Below are positions 1 to 7,886 of a DNA stretch of 18,269 nucleotides, piece by piece (the first letter of the stretch is position 1; every line of letters starts with the position of its first letter). Both the position numbers and the translations under genes were made by a program. Source of the stretch: Fen-549 sp050011315. Its GTDB lineage: Bacteria; Actinomycetota; Thermoleophilia; Gaiellales; Gaiellaceae. The DNA is taken from positions 1-18,269 of the forward strand of contig JBEKJI010000038.1 in assembly GCA_050011315.1 (NCBI GenBank). Direction: 5' to 3'. The notes under the pieces are model-generated. The model did no database searches and was not told where the DNA came from. It was given only the letters and a program-made list of their open reading frames with translations.

Positions 1-472
1 TGTTCCCGGTGGCGCCGAACAGCCAGGAGCTGCGAACGATCCAGGCCCGCTCGCCGGCGGCCTGCTCGCCTGCGAGCTTGGTGCGCCCGTAGACAGAGAG
101 CGGACCGGTCGGGTCGGATTCGAGGTAGGGCTCGCGCTTCTCGCCGCTGAAGACGTAATCGCTCGAGTAGTAGACGAGCGGAGCTCCCAGCGCGGCGACG
201 TTTCGAGTCCCGCCGACGTTCGCTCGCTCGGCGCCGGCCGGATCGGCCTCGGCGCCGTCCACATCGGTCCAGGCGGCGGCGTGCAGAGAGAGATCAGGCG
301 CTTTCAGCCAGGGCGGCGCCGGACCTGCGACGTCCCATTCGCCCAGATCGACCCCGGTCACCTCGCCGTCCGCGAACACCTCGGCCAGCACACGGCCTAG
401 CTGCCCGGCCGAGCCGGTGATCAGGACGCGTCGAGGTCGCGCGGCGACAGGATCGGTGCTTGCGTGCTCCAC
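1..472 (-). CDS. rmlD: dTDP-4-dehydrorhamnose reductase RmlD, N-terminal part (cut by the window edge)
   Basis: NADPH-dependent last step of dTDP-L-rhamnose synthesis, reducing dTDP-4-dehydro-L-rhamnose; cytoplasmic. I translated this stretch directly; 157 residues are present and the rest lies beyond position 1. An N-terminal Rossmann motif GSAGQLG is at residues 20-26. The segment YYSSDYVFSG (101-110) matches the family's STDYVF strand, and the catalytic Tyr/Lys pair of the SDR fold is YGRTK (Y128, K132). The start is taken as GTG at 472, the only usable start in frame before the Rossmann strand RVLITG; it overlaps the end of rmlC by 52 bp, so rmlC and rmlD are probably translationally linked. 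The family is about 290 residues, so roughly half is missing. Family call is firm; exact start less so. Confidence 0.9.
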   Translation of the reverse strand, partial: MEHASTDPVAARPRRVLITGSAGQLGRVLAEVFADGEVTGVDLGEWDVAGPAPPWLKAPDLSLHAAAWTDVDGAEADPAGAERANVGGTRNVAALGAPLVYYSSDYVFSGEKREPYLESDPTGPLSVYGRTKLAGEQAAGERAWIVRSSWLFGATGN

Positions 473-930
473 AAGTGCTTGACTCGAGAATCGGCCCAGG
501 AGATGCCCTGCTCGTCGGGGTCGTTCGGGTCGTACTCCTCGGTGACGTGGTAACAGAAGATGAGGTCGGTCAACGCCTCGAATCCGTGCGCGTGATGCCC
601 AGGCACCCAGACGGCGACCGGGTTCTCGTCGCCGATGTCGAGCGAGAAGGCCTCGTCCGTCTCACGATCGAGCACGATCACACGCGCCATGCCCTGAAGG
701 CAAACGAAGAGGTCGTCCTGCCCGCGCTCGTGGTAGTGGAGGCCGCGGATGACGCCCCTGCGAGAGAAAGAGACGTTCGTCTGCTGCGTTGGCCGCGGCA
801 CGAGGCTGTCGCGCCGAATCTCGCAGAACCAGCCGCGCTCGTCGGCGAAGCGCCGCAGCGGAACGAGCTGCATCCCCGTCAGCAACCGGCTCGCCGTGTC
901 AGGAACTCGTCTCAAAACGAAGCACTCCAC
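421..930 (-). CDS. rmlC: dTDP-4-dehydrorhamnose 3,5-epimerase RmlC
   Basis: Cupin-fold epimerase that converts dTDP-4-dehydro-6-deoxyglucose to dTDP-4-dehydrorhamnose; third step of the pathway. Seen: DERGWF (30-35), the catalytic-His motif RGLHYH (62-67, H65), a second cupin strand with VPGHHAHGF (109-117), the Tyr segment YHVTEEY (127-133) and the C-terminal signature PILSPRD (159-165). All are expected of RmlC. At 169 residues it is slightly shorter than the usual 180 or so. The start is GTG at 930; ATG at 873 is an alternative but would remove residues that normally lead into the first strand. It sits between rmlA and rmlD on the same strand, so its substrate is taken to be the rhamnose intermediate. 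A related epimerase acting on another dTDP-sugar cannot be excluded. Confidence 0.9.
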   Translation of the reverse strand: MECFVLRRVPDTASRLLTGMQLVPLRRFADERGWFCEIRRDSLVPRPTQQTNVSFSRRGVIRGLHYHERGQDDLFVCLQGMARVIVLDRETDEAFSLDIGDENPVAVWVPGHHAHGFEALTDLIFCYHVTEEYDPNDPDEQGISWADSRVKHLWSTQAPILSPRDLDAS

Positions 931-968
931 CGTCTGGCCGCGCTCGGAGGCGCGCTGCGTTGTCCTCG

Positions 969-1000
969 GCCTCGCCCGTAGCTTAGGCTACGACCGAGGC
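969..1000 (-). other. Intergenic hairpin upstream of rmlC
   Basis: In the 142-bp gap between rmlA and rmlC. Outer arms GCCTCG (969-974) and CGAGGC (995-1000) enclose inner arms GTAGC (978-982) and GCTAC (987-991). The internal loop is 3 by 3 and the apex is TTAG. It lies 39-70 nt upstream of the rmlC start. No U-run follows it, so it is not a standard terminator. It may be an mRNA processing or attenuation structure; function unknown. Confidence 0.5.
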
Positions 1001-1072
1001 GCTGCGTCCTAGCATCGCATCCACCGATCGCACCCAGCCGGCGGGTCTTCATTCCGAGAAGAGTTCTCTCGG

Positions 1073-1825
1073 TCACTTGTTGGCTCCGTTCTTGCGCACG
1101 AAGTCGTTGACCGCGTAGTAGGCGTCGATCGACTCGCCGGCATCGCCCCAGAAGCCCTCGATCAGGTCGTACTCCATCACGCCCTGATCGACGTACCAGT
1201 TGTTCACGTCGGTGATCTCGAGTTCACCGCGCCCGGAGGGCTCCAGCTTGGGGATCACCTCGAAGACGTCGGAGTCGTAGAAGTAGACCCCGGTCACGAC
1301 CAGGTCGCTGGGCGGATCCTGCGGCTTCTCGACGATGCGCACGATGCGATCGTCGCCGTCGAGCTCGGGAACGCCGAGGTGGCGCAGATGCTCGGGGTCG
1401 CTCTCGTGCGCCAGTAAAACGCGAGCGCCCTTCTCCTGCGCGCAGAAGCGCTCGACCGACTTTCCGAACCGGTATTCGAGCACGTTGTCGGCCAGCATCA
1501 CGACCATGCGGTCGCCGCCCACGAAGTGCTCGGCCAGCCCGAGCGCCTCGGCGATGCCGCCCGGGCGCTCCTGGTAGCCGTACTCGAGCCGTGAGATCCC
1601 GAACTCGCGCCCGTTGCCGAGCAGCCGCAGGAACTCGCCCGCGTGCGTGCCGCCGCTGACGAGCATCAGGTCGGTCACGCCAGCCTGCACTAGCGCCTCG
1701 ATCGCATAAGAGACCATCGGCCGGTCATAGATCGGGAGCAGGTGCTTGTTGGTAATGCGAGTGAGCGGGTGCAGCCGGGTGCCAGAACCGCCCGCCAGGA
1801 TCACGCCTTTGAGTCCGTCTGCCAT
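1073..1825 (-). CDS. rmlA: Glucose-1-phosphate thymidylyltransferase RmlA (short form)
   Basis: Transfers dTMP from dTTP to glucose-1-phosphate, the first step of dTDP-rhamnose synthesis; cytoplasmic. The nucleotidyltransferase signature GGSGTRLHPLT (12-22) is followed by K27. The sugar-nucleotide loop is YQERPGGIAEAL (84-95) and the metal-binding Asp is in LADN (D113). Residues GVYFYD and RGELEITDVNN complete the sugar-binding half. The protein is 250 residues, against about 290 for the enterobacterial enzyme, and belongs to the shorter class that lacks the C-terminal helical extension. ATG at 1825 is chosen because the reading frame upstream of it runs into the coding region of the MMPL gene and shows no family similarity. 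It lies 38 bp after the MMPL stop and may be cotranscribed with it. Sugar specificity rests on the rmlC and rmlD neighbours. Confidence 0.88.
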   Translation of the reverse strand: MADGLKGVILAGGSGTRLHPLTRITNKHLLPIYDRPMVSYAIEALVQAGVTDLMLVSGGTHAGEFLRLLGNGREFGISRLEYGYQERPGGIAEALGLAEHFVGGDRMVVMLADNVLEYRFGKSVERFCAQEKGARVLLAHESDPEHLRHLGVPELDGDDRIVRIVEKPQDPPSDLVVTGVYFYDSDVFEVIPKLEPSGRGELEITDVNNWYVDQGVMEYDLIEGFWGDAGESIDAYYAVNDFVRKNGANK

Positions 1826-1863
1826 GGCGTGGATGCTACGTGCTCGGGCGCCGGTGCGAGATG

Positions 1864-4245
1864 CTAATCGCTCGAAACGGCCGCCTCGCGCGGCGCGAGC
1901 GGCGACGGCTTCACCCGCACCAGGCGCGCCAGCGGCGCCGGTAGCCACCAGTTATAGCGCCCGAACAGCGCCATCAGCGAGGGCACCAGAATGGCGCGGA
2001 TCAGGGTGGCATCGAAGAGAATCGCGGCGGCCAAACCGAAGCCGAACTCCTGCATTGTGGCCAGGCGCCCGGCCACGAAGCCCGAGAAGGCGGCGACCAT
2101 GATCACCGCGGCGGCGGTAACGATCCGGCCCGTCTTCTCGAGACCTTCGCGCACGGCCCGCTCGTTCGAGGCGCCGTTGTCCCAGGCCTCGCGCATCCGC
2201 GTCACGAGGAAGACCTCGTAGTCCATCGAGAGGCCGAAGAGCATCGCGAAGAGAATGACTGGAATCCAGCCTTCGATCAGGCTCTGCTGGTAGATGTTGC
2301 CGAACAGGGCGTGGCCAACTCCCCAGGAGAAGGCGATCACGAGCAGGCCGTAGGCGGCCCCGACCGAGAACAGGTTTAGGATCACCGCCTTGAGCGGCAG
2401 GAAGATCGAGCGGAAGGCTCTCATCAGAAGCAGGTAGGTGAGAACGAGTACGCCCAGCACGAGCTCGGGGAAGTACTGGTAGAGCCTTCTTTGGAAGTCG
2501 AATGCGGTCGCGGGCCCGCCTCCGACGAGCACCTTGGTTCCGGAGGGGAACGCCGCCGCCGAGATCAGCTTGCTCCGTACGCGGTGCACGGACCTCTCCG
2601 CGGCCGGATCTCCGTACTCGTGGTGCCCGACCGCCATGATCCGTGCGTAGCGGCCGCTCGCGTCGAGGTACGGCGAAACGGGGGCGAAGGTCGCGCGCGC
2701 AACCTCGGGATCCCGTCGCAGGGCTAGCGTCAAGCGGTTGCTGGCGGCGGCGACCTGCCCCGCGCGGGCGCCGCCGGCGCGGCCGGAGTCGATCACGACC
2801 TGCGTCTGCGAGAGCGCGCCAGGGCCGAGCGCCTTCGAGAGGATTTCGAAGCCCTGAACCGATTCCGGGAAGCGGGGCGTGCCCGACATCGACCCGGGTG
2901 TCAGGCGCAGGTCGAGCGCGGGCAGCGCCGCGGCGAGGAGCAGGGCGCCGCCGGCGACGAGGAAGACGACCGGGCGGCGCATGATCGTGCGAGCGAGCCT
3001 TCCCCAGAGCCCCTCGTCGACGTCGCGAGATCCCCTCAGGCGCGGGAGCGGAATTCGCGGCAACCGGAGCGTCCAGAGACTGGGCACGTGCGCGGCCCAG
3101 AGCCCAAGCGAGAGCGCGAACCCGAGTGGCAGCGCCAGCATGAGCGGCCAGAGCGAGCCGGCGCCGGCTGCGACCGCGACCAGGCCCACCGCTGCCAACG
3201 CCGCTCCGACGAGAATCTCGAACCGGAGCGGGAAGCCGCGGCGAACAGCCTCCGCCATGGGCGCCCTGGACATCGACCTGCGACTGAAGAGCGAAAGCAG
3301 CGCCGGTTGCAGGCTAACCGCCGCAGCAATCGAGAGCAGCGGGAGTAGAAACGCGCCCAGCCCGATCGCGCGCATGAACGGGATCGGCATCACCAGTAGC
3401 AGGCCGAGCCCGATCGCCACCGTAGCGCCGGAGAAGAGAACGGCTCGGCCGGCCGTCTTCATCGTGCGCACGATCGCCTCGTTCTTATCGTCGTCGCGCC
3501 CCAGCTCTTCGCGGAAGCGATAGACGATCAGAAGCGAGTAGTCGATCGCTATCCCGAGCCCGACCAGCTCGACGAGGTTGATCACCTGTTGCGGCATCGC
3601 CAACCAGTAGCTGGCGAGATAGACGATTCCGAGCGTGCCTCCTATCGAGCAGGCCGCGAACAGGAACGGAATACCAACGGCGAGCGAGATTCCGAACACG
3701 GTAATTAGAACGATCAGCGCGATCGGAATCGCGATCCCTTCTCCGCGCGCCATGTCCTTCATCACGATCGGCCAGATGTCGGCCGCCGTGGCGGCGTTTC
3801 CGGTGACGTAGACACGAGCGCCGGGTAGACCGTGAACGATCCTGCGAACCGTCTTTGTCTCCTTCTGCGCCTGCTCGGCGCTGGTGTCGCTGGAGATGTT
3901 GGCGAAGAGCACGTTCGGCCCCGCCGCCTGCAGCGGCTCTGCTCGCCCGCTCGGAAGCGCTGCCGCAGCCCGGACGAGACGCTGCGTCAGGCGCGTTCTC
4001 AGCGCGAGATTGGCCGAGTCGGCGACCTTGGCGACAACGAGAAAGTTGCCCGCGTCGCGGTCGCCGAACTGTTGCTTGAGGATCACACGGGCGCGATCGG
4101 ACTCGGTCCCCGGAATCGTGAGCTCGTTGACGAGCCGGCTGGAAAGGAGGGCAAAGCCCGCGTAGCTCCCAACGACGAGCACGCCGAGCCAAAGCGCCAC
4201 CACCGGCCAGCGCAGTCTGATCATCAGTCGAGTCCAGCGCTCCAT
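1864..4245 (-). CDS. MMPL-family (RND superfamily) transmembrane exporter
   Basis: Large inner-membrane transporter, 793 residues from ATG 4245. A TTG 54 bp upstream is possible, but MERWTRLMIRLRW is the typical start of actinobacterial MMPL proteins. The layout is a duplicated RND half: TM1 (about 14-34), an extracytoplasmic loop, a TM bundle, a central region, TM (about 424-442), a second loop and a second TM bundle. Each half carries the family's Asp-Tyr proton-relay motif in its fourth-type helix, GLGIAIDYSLLIVYRF (D235-Y236) and FGLSMDYEVFLVTR (D675-Y676). A further hydrophobic stretch at about 342-385, between the halves, looks like two additional helices. Known members move lipids or hydrophobic compounds using the proton gradient; the substrate here is unknown. 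The gene directly upstream of rmlA hints at envelope glycolipid or polymer export, but that is only inference. Confidence 0.9.
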   Translation of the reverse strand: MERWTRLMIRLRWPVVALWLGVLVVGSYAGFALLSSRLVNELTIPGTESDRARVILKQQFGDRDAGNFLVVAKVADSANLALRTRLTQRLVRAAAALPSGRAEPLQAAGPNVLFANISSDTSAEQAQKETKTVRRIVHGLPGARVYVTGNAATAADIWPIVMKDMARGEGIAIPIALIVLITVFGISLAVGIPFLFAACSIGGTLGIVYLASYWLAMPQQVINLVELVGLGIAIDYSLLIVYRFREELGRDDDKNEAIVRTMKTAGRAVLFSGATVAIGLGLLLVMPIPFMRAIGLGAFLLPLLSIAAAVSLQPALLSLFSRRSMSRAPMAEAVRRGFPLRFEILVGAALAAVGLVAVAAGAGSLWPLMLALPLGFALSLGLWAAHVPSLWTLRLPRIPLPRLRGSRDVDEGLWGRLARTIMRRPVVFLVAGGALLLAAALPALDLRLTPGSMSGTPRFPESVQGFEILSKALGPGALSQTQVVIDSGRAGGARAGQVAAASNRLTLALRRDPEVARATFAPVSPYLDASGRYARIMAVGHHEYGDPAAERSVHRVRSKLISAAAFPSGTKVLVGGGPATAFDFQRRLYQYFPELVLGVLVLTYLLLMRAFRSIFLPLKAVILNLFSVGAAYGLLVIAFSWGVGHALFGNIYQQSLIEGWIPVILFAMLFGLSMDYEVFLVTRMREAWDNGASNERAVREGLEKTGRIVTAAAVIMVAAFSGFVAGRLATMQEFGFGLAAAILFDATLIRAILVPSLMALFGRYNWWLPAPLARLVRVKPSPLAPREAAVSSD

Positions 4246-4318
4246 TGAGCCGAAAACGTACAGAAGCGAAGAGGGGCAACGATGGGTATTCGGCCGCAAG
4301 CCAGGTCCGCGATTCTTC

Positions 4319-4333
4319 CCCTAGCCCCTAGGG
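4319..4333. promoter_or_regulatory. Palindrome CCCTAG-CCC-CTAGGG in the MMPL/hsp20 divergent gap
   Basis: Perfect 6-bp inverted arms around a 3-bp centre, lying 43 bp before the hsp20 start and 74 bp before the MMPL start in a 130-bp divergent intergenic region. This is where a repressor or a heat-shock regulator could bind. It does not match HAIR (CTTGAGT-N7-ACTCAAG) or CIRCE. I could not place convincing -35/-10 boxes on either strand. Regulatory role is inferred from symmetry and position only. Confidence 0.35.
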
Positions 4334-4375
4334 CCGCTACGCTTGGAATGTCGAGTTGCGAGGTAAGAGAGAGAC

Positions 4376-4825
4376 GTGAGCGAGCACAAGCGGAGAGACC
4401 CGCACTCGGAAGACTTCGATCAGTTCGACCAGCTTCTGACCGATCTCTGGCGAGCGCAGTTCGGTGGCCATCATCGAGGCGGTTTCTGCCCCGCCGTCGA
4501 CAGCTACCGCACCGAGAACCCGGCGCAGCTGGTGGTGGTCGTTGAGCTTCCGGGTATCGACCCCGAGCAGGTGCAGATCGTTCTGCACGACCGCACGCTG
4601 ATCATCGCCGGCGAGCGCATCAGGCCGAAGACCGACGGACGACGCTACCACCAGATGGAGATAGACCACGGCCCCTTCCAGAGGCGGATTCGGGTGCACG
4701 AGCCGGTCGACGCCGAGGCGGCCAGCGCCACCTACGAGCGCGGACTGCTGCGGATCGTCCTGCCGATCGCCAAGCATCCGCCCGGCGCGATCCGGGTACC
4801 TATCGAGCTGAGGTCGAAGCAGTGA
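4376..4825 (+). CDS. Hsp20 / alpha-crystallin family small heat-shock protein
   Basis: ATP-independent holdase that binds unfolding proteins; cytoplasmic. It has 149 residues. A short N-terminal arm rich in charged residues precedes the alpha-crystallin domain from about residue 40 to 140 (VDSYRTENPAQLVVVVELPG onward). LPG and the C-terminal family signature YERGLLRIVLPI are visible, and the C-terminal tail IRVPIEL contains the I-x-V/I-type motif that docks neighbouring subunits. The start is GTG at 4376, preceded by a purine-rich stretch (AGGTAAGAGAGAGAC). The stop codon overlaps the start of lon (GTGA, 4822-4825), so holdase and protease are translationally coupled. Confidence 0.92.
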   Translation: MSEHKRRDPHSEDFDQFDQLLTDLWRAQFGGHHRGGFCPAVDSYRTENPAQLVVVVELPGIDPEQVQIVLHDRTLIIAGERIRPKTDGRRYHQMEIDHGPFQRRIRVHEPVDAEAASATYERGLLRIVLPIAKHPPGAIRVPIELRSKQ

Positions 4826-7332
4826 TAGGCGACAAGAGAGATCAGAACCGGCCGGACGAGCCGCCGACCGGGACTCGAGAGGACTCCGGCGGCGTGGCAA
4901 CCGATTCGTCGGAAGCGCGCTTCGAGCTGCCGCTGTTGCCGGTCAAGGAGACTGTTGTCTTCCCCGACTCGATGACGCCGCTGGCGATCGGGCAGGAGCG
5001 CTCGATCAAGCTCATCGACGACGCCGTCAGCGGCGACGGGCGCCTGGCGCTAGCCGCTGTCCGAGGCGAGGACGAGATCGAGAAGCCCTCCTGGGACGAC
5101 ATCTACACGGTCGGCGTCGAGGCGCTCGTGTCGAGGTTGCTCAAGATGCCCGACGGAACGCTGCGCCTGCTCGTTCAGGGCGTGCGCCGCATCCGCCTGA
5201 TCGATCGAGTTCGCGACAAGCCCTACCTGGTCGGCCTGTTCGAGGAGATACCCGACGTCGTCGGCACCTCCGACGAGCTCGAGGCGCTTACCCGCAACGT
5301 CCAATCACAGTTCGCCCGTGTTATCCAGATGGAGCCCTACCTTCCCGACGAGCTGGCGATCGCCGTGGCCAACATCGACGATCCCAGCTTGCTTTGCTAC
5401 CTGGTCGCCTCCAATCTCCGTCGCCTGACGATGGTCGAGCGCCAGCAACTGCTCGAGCAGACAGACGTTGCCGAGCGCCTGCGCGCGCTCTCTCGTGTTC
5501 TCGCTCGGGAGGTGGAGGTAGGCGAGCTCGAGTCGAAGATCCAGACACAGGTGCAGTCCGAGCTCGAGCAGGGTCAGCGCGAGTTCATCCTGCGCCAGCA
5601 GATGAAGGCGATCCAGGACGAGCTCGGCGAGGGCGACGCGGATCAGGCCGAGCTGAAGGAGCTACGCGAACGCATCCAGGCTGCCGACCTGCCCGAGGAG
5701 CCGCGTAAGGCCGCCGAGCGCGAGTTGGGCCGGCTCGAGCGCCTGCCCAGCGCCGCCGCCGAGTACGGCGTGATCCGCACCTACCTGGAGTGGATCGTCT
5801 CGTTGCCCTGGCGAGCAGAAAGCGAGGATAACCTCGAACTCGAGCGCGCTAAGCGCATCCTCGACGAGGATCACTACGACCTCGATAAGGTCAAGGACAG
5901 GATCATCGAGTATCTGGCCGTCTCGAAGCTGAAGGGTGACGTCTCGGGGCCGATCCTCTGCTTCGTCGGGCCGCCGGGGGTCGGCAAGACCTCGCTAGGG
6001 CAATCGATTGCGCGGGCGCTCGGACGCAAACTGGTGCGTATCTCGGTGGGCGGCGTGCGTGACGAGGCGGAGATCCGCGGACACAGGCGCACATACGTCG
6101 GTGCCATGCCCGGAACGATCATCCGCGCGCTGAGGGACGCGGAGACGCGCAACCCGGTCTTCCTGATCGACGAGATCGACAAGATGGGAATGGACTACCG
6201 CGGCGATCCCGCCAGCGCGATGCTCGAGGTGCTCGACCCCGAGCAGCACATGAGCTTCCGCGACCACTACCTCGATCTGCCCTTCGATCTCTCCCGCGTG
6301 CTTTTCATCTGCACCGCGAACCAGTCCGAGACGATCCCACCGCCGCTGCTCGACCGCATGGACACGATCCCGCTCTCCGGCTACACGCGCATGGAGAAGC
6401 GGGGCATCGCCGAGCGCTTCCTGGTGCCGAAGGTATTCGAAGCGAACGGCCTCGGGAACGGTCGGCTGTCGTTCTCGGACAAGGCGCTCGACCTGATCAT
6501 TCGCGAGTACACACGAGAGGCGGGGGTGCGCAACCTCGAGCGCCAGCTCGCCGCTCTTTGTCGTAAGGGCGCGCGCCAGATCGCCGAGGGCAAGGCGAAG
6601 AAGATCGCGGTCGGCGAGAAGCAGGTGCGCGAGTGGCTGGGGCCGCGGCGCTTCAGTGGAGAGGTACGTAAGCGCACGTCCGAGCCCGGCGTGGCGACCG
6701 GGCTCGCCTGGACGCCGGTCGGCGGCGAGGTTCTGTTCGTCGAAGCCACGGCCTATGAAGGCAAAGGTCGTCTGACTCTCACCGGACAGCTGGGCGAGGT
6801 GATGCAGGAATCGGCGCAAGCGGCGCTCTCTTATGCGCGAGCGCACGCCGGCGAGCTGGGTATCGACCCGGGCTGGTTCCAGAACCACGATCTGCATCTG
6901 CACGTGCCGGCGGGCGCGGTTCGCAAGGACGGACCATCGGCCGGGATCACGATGGCGACCGCGATCGTCTCCCTGGTAACGGGTCGCGCGGTCTCCGACG
7001 AGGTGGCGATGACGGGCGAGATCACGATCACCGGGCAGGTGCTTCCGATCGGCGGCATCCGCGAGAAGCTGCTGGCGGCACAGCAGGCCGAGATCAAGCG
7101 TGTGATCCTGCCGCGCGAGAACGAGCCCGACCTCGAGGATCTGCCCGAAGAGACGAGGCAGGCGCTGACGCTGGTGCCGGTGGACAGCATTGCCGAGGTG
7201 ATCGAGATCGCGCTCGAAGCCGGTGACGGCAAACCGGCAGGCGCCGTCTCCCGAATCGGGCGCGAGGCGACTTCGCCGAAACCGCGCAAAACGAGCCCGC
7301 GCAAGACTGGTCTTCAAAGAAGCGCCGATTAG
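4822..7332 (+). CDS. lon: ATP-dependent protease Lon
   Basis: Hexameric AAA+ serine protease that degrades misfolded and regulatory proteins in the cytoplasm. It has 836 residues. Domains in order: N-terminal substrate-binding LON domain (about 30-230, starting FELPLLPVKETVVFPD), a coiled coil (about 235-300), the AAA+ module with Walker A GPPGVGKTS (383-391) and Walker B FLIDEID (D450/E451), and the Lon protease domain with the Ser-Lys dyad S706 in KDGPSAG and K749 in GGIREK. The 43-residue spacing of the dyad is identical to E. coli Lon (S679/K722). The start is GTG 4822, overlapping the hsp20 stop by 4 bp. After the protease domain there is a tail of about 30 residues rich in Lys, Arg, Ser and Pro with the near-repeat PRKTSPRKTG, which E. 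coli Lon lacks. Confidence 0.97.
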   Translation: MIGDKRDQNRPDEPPTGTREDSGGVATDSSEARFELPLLPVKETVVFPDSMTPLAIGQERSIKLIDDAVSGDGRLALAAVRGEDEIEKPSWDDIYTVGVEALVSRLLKMPDGTLRLLVQGVRRIRLIDRVRDKPYLVGLFEEIPDVVGTSDELEALTRNVQSQFARVIQMEPYLPDELAIAVANIDDPSLLCYLVASNLRRLTMVERQQLLEQTDVAERLRALSRVLAREVEVGELESKIQTQVQSELEQGQREFILRQQMKAIQDELGEGDADQAELKELRERIQAADLPEEPRKAAERELGRLERLPSAAAEYGVIRTYLEWIVSLPWRAESEDNLELERAKRILDEDHYDLDKVKDRIIEYLAVSKLKGDVSGPILCFVGPPGVGKTSLGQSIARALGRKLVRISVGGVRDEAEIRGHRRTYVGAMPGTIIRALRDAETRNPVFLIDEIDKMGMDYRGDPASAMLEVLDPEQHMSFRDHYLDLPFDLSRVLFICTANQSETIPPPLLDRMDTIPLSGYTRMEKRGIAERFLVPKVFEANGLGNGRLSFSDKALDLIIREYTREAGVRNLERQLAALCRKGARQIAEGKAKKIAVGEKQVREWLGPRRFSGEVRKRTSEPGVATGLAWTPVGGEVLFVEATAYEGKGRLTLTGQLGEVMQESAQAALSYARAHAGELGIDPGWFQNHDLHLHVPAGAVRKDGPSAGITMATAIVSLVTGRAVSDEVAMTGEITITGQVLPIGGIREKLLAAQQAEIKRVILPRENEPDLEDLPEETRQALTLVPVDSIAEVIEIALEAGDGKPAGAVSRIGREATSPKPRKTSPRKTGLQRSAD

Positions 7333-7433
7333 GCGACACTATGAGTAGCAACCCCAAGCGACGCCGATCCTGTACGGTGCGGAGCGGAAGGGGAAAGAAA
7401 GGGTCATGTTCGAGCGATGCGAGGGAAGAGGCT

Positions 7434-7886
7434 ATGAGCAAGAAGACGGATAAGCTTTCGGATGCGGCTACGAACGTGCGCCCCTACGTCGAGCGTGCGC
7501 TCAAGGACGAGGAGTTGCGCGACAACGTACGCCGCGCCTTCCAGACCGCCAAGGACGTTTACGAGGAGCTCGTTTCTCAGGGACACGTCTCGAAGGCCGC
7601 CACACACGCGGCCACCGACCGCGATGTCCAGGAAAACCTGCGCAAGACGGTCGAGGAGCTTAGAAGCGCGACCGCTCGCCTGCAGGGACGCGAGGAGGAA
7701 GAGGCGCACCGCGGCAGGAACACGACGGTGCTTCTGACCGGTATCGCGCTAGGCATTCTCTTCAACCCGACGACCGGGCCGCAGGCCCGTGCCTGGCTGC
7801 GTGAGACGATCCTGGGACCGAGCGAGGAGATCGAGTACACCCCGGCGGACGAAGAGGTGGACGCTTCCGGAGACGGCGCTTCCTAA
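7434..7886 (+). CDS. YtxH-like small membrane protein
   Basis: A 150-residue protein of unknown role. ATG 7434 is chosen because GAGGGAAGAG directly precedes it as a ribosome-binding site; the frame is open back to 7341, but that extension is Arg/Ser-rich and unlike a conserved start. Seen: an amphipathic, highly charged N-terminal region (about 1-95) likely to form helices or a coiled coil, then a single hydrophobic segment VLLTGIALGILFNP (about 103-116), then an acidic tail EEIEYTPADEEVD. The helix followed by NPTTGPQARAWL recalls YtxH-type proteins (GLLFAPKSGKETR pattern), linked in other bacteria to general stress. It lies 101 bp after lon on the same strand, so it may be part of the hsp20-lon stress transcript. 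Its stop codon touches the left arm of the structured segment at 7886. Confidence 0.7.
   Translation: MSKKTDKLSDAATNVRPYVERALKDEELRDNVRRAFQTAKDVYEELVSQGHVSKAATHAATDRDVQENLRKTVEELRSATARLQGREEEEAHRGRNTTVLLTGIALGILFNPTTGPQARAWLRETILGPSEEIEYTPADEEVDASGDGAS

Noticed and set aside
1826..1948. N-terminal extension of RmlA by 41 residues
   Set aside because: That stretch is the 3' end of the MMPL gene in another frame; the family signature starts right after ATG 1825.
4300..4375. HAIR or CIRCE heat-shock operator before hsp20
   Set aside because: Neither CTTGAGT-N7-ACTCAAG nor TTAGCACTC-N9-GAGTGCTAA is present.
5995..7317. Minus-strand 440-codon frame opposite lon
   Set aside because: Composition is that of an antisense shadow and lon is certain on the plus strand.
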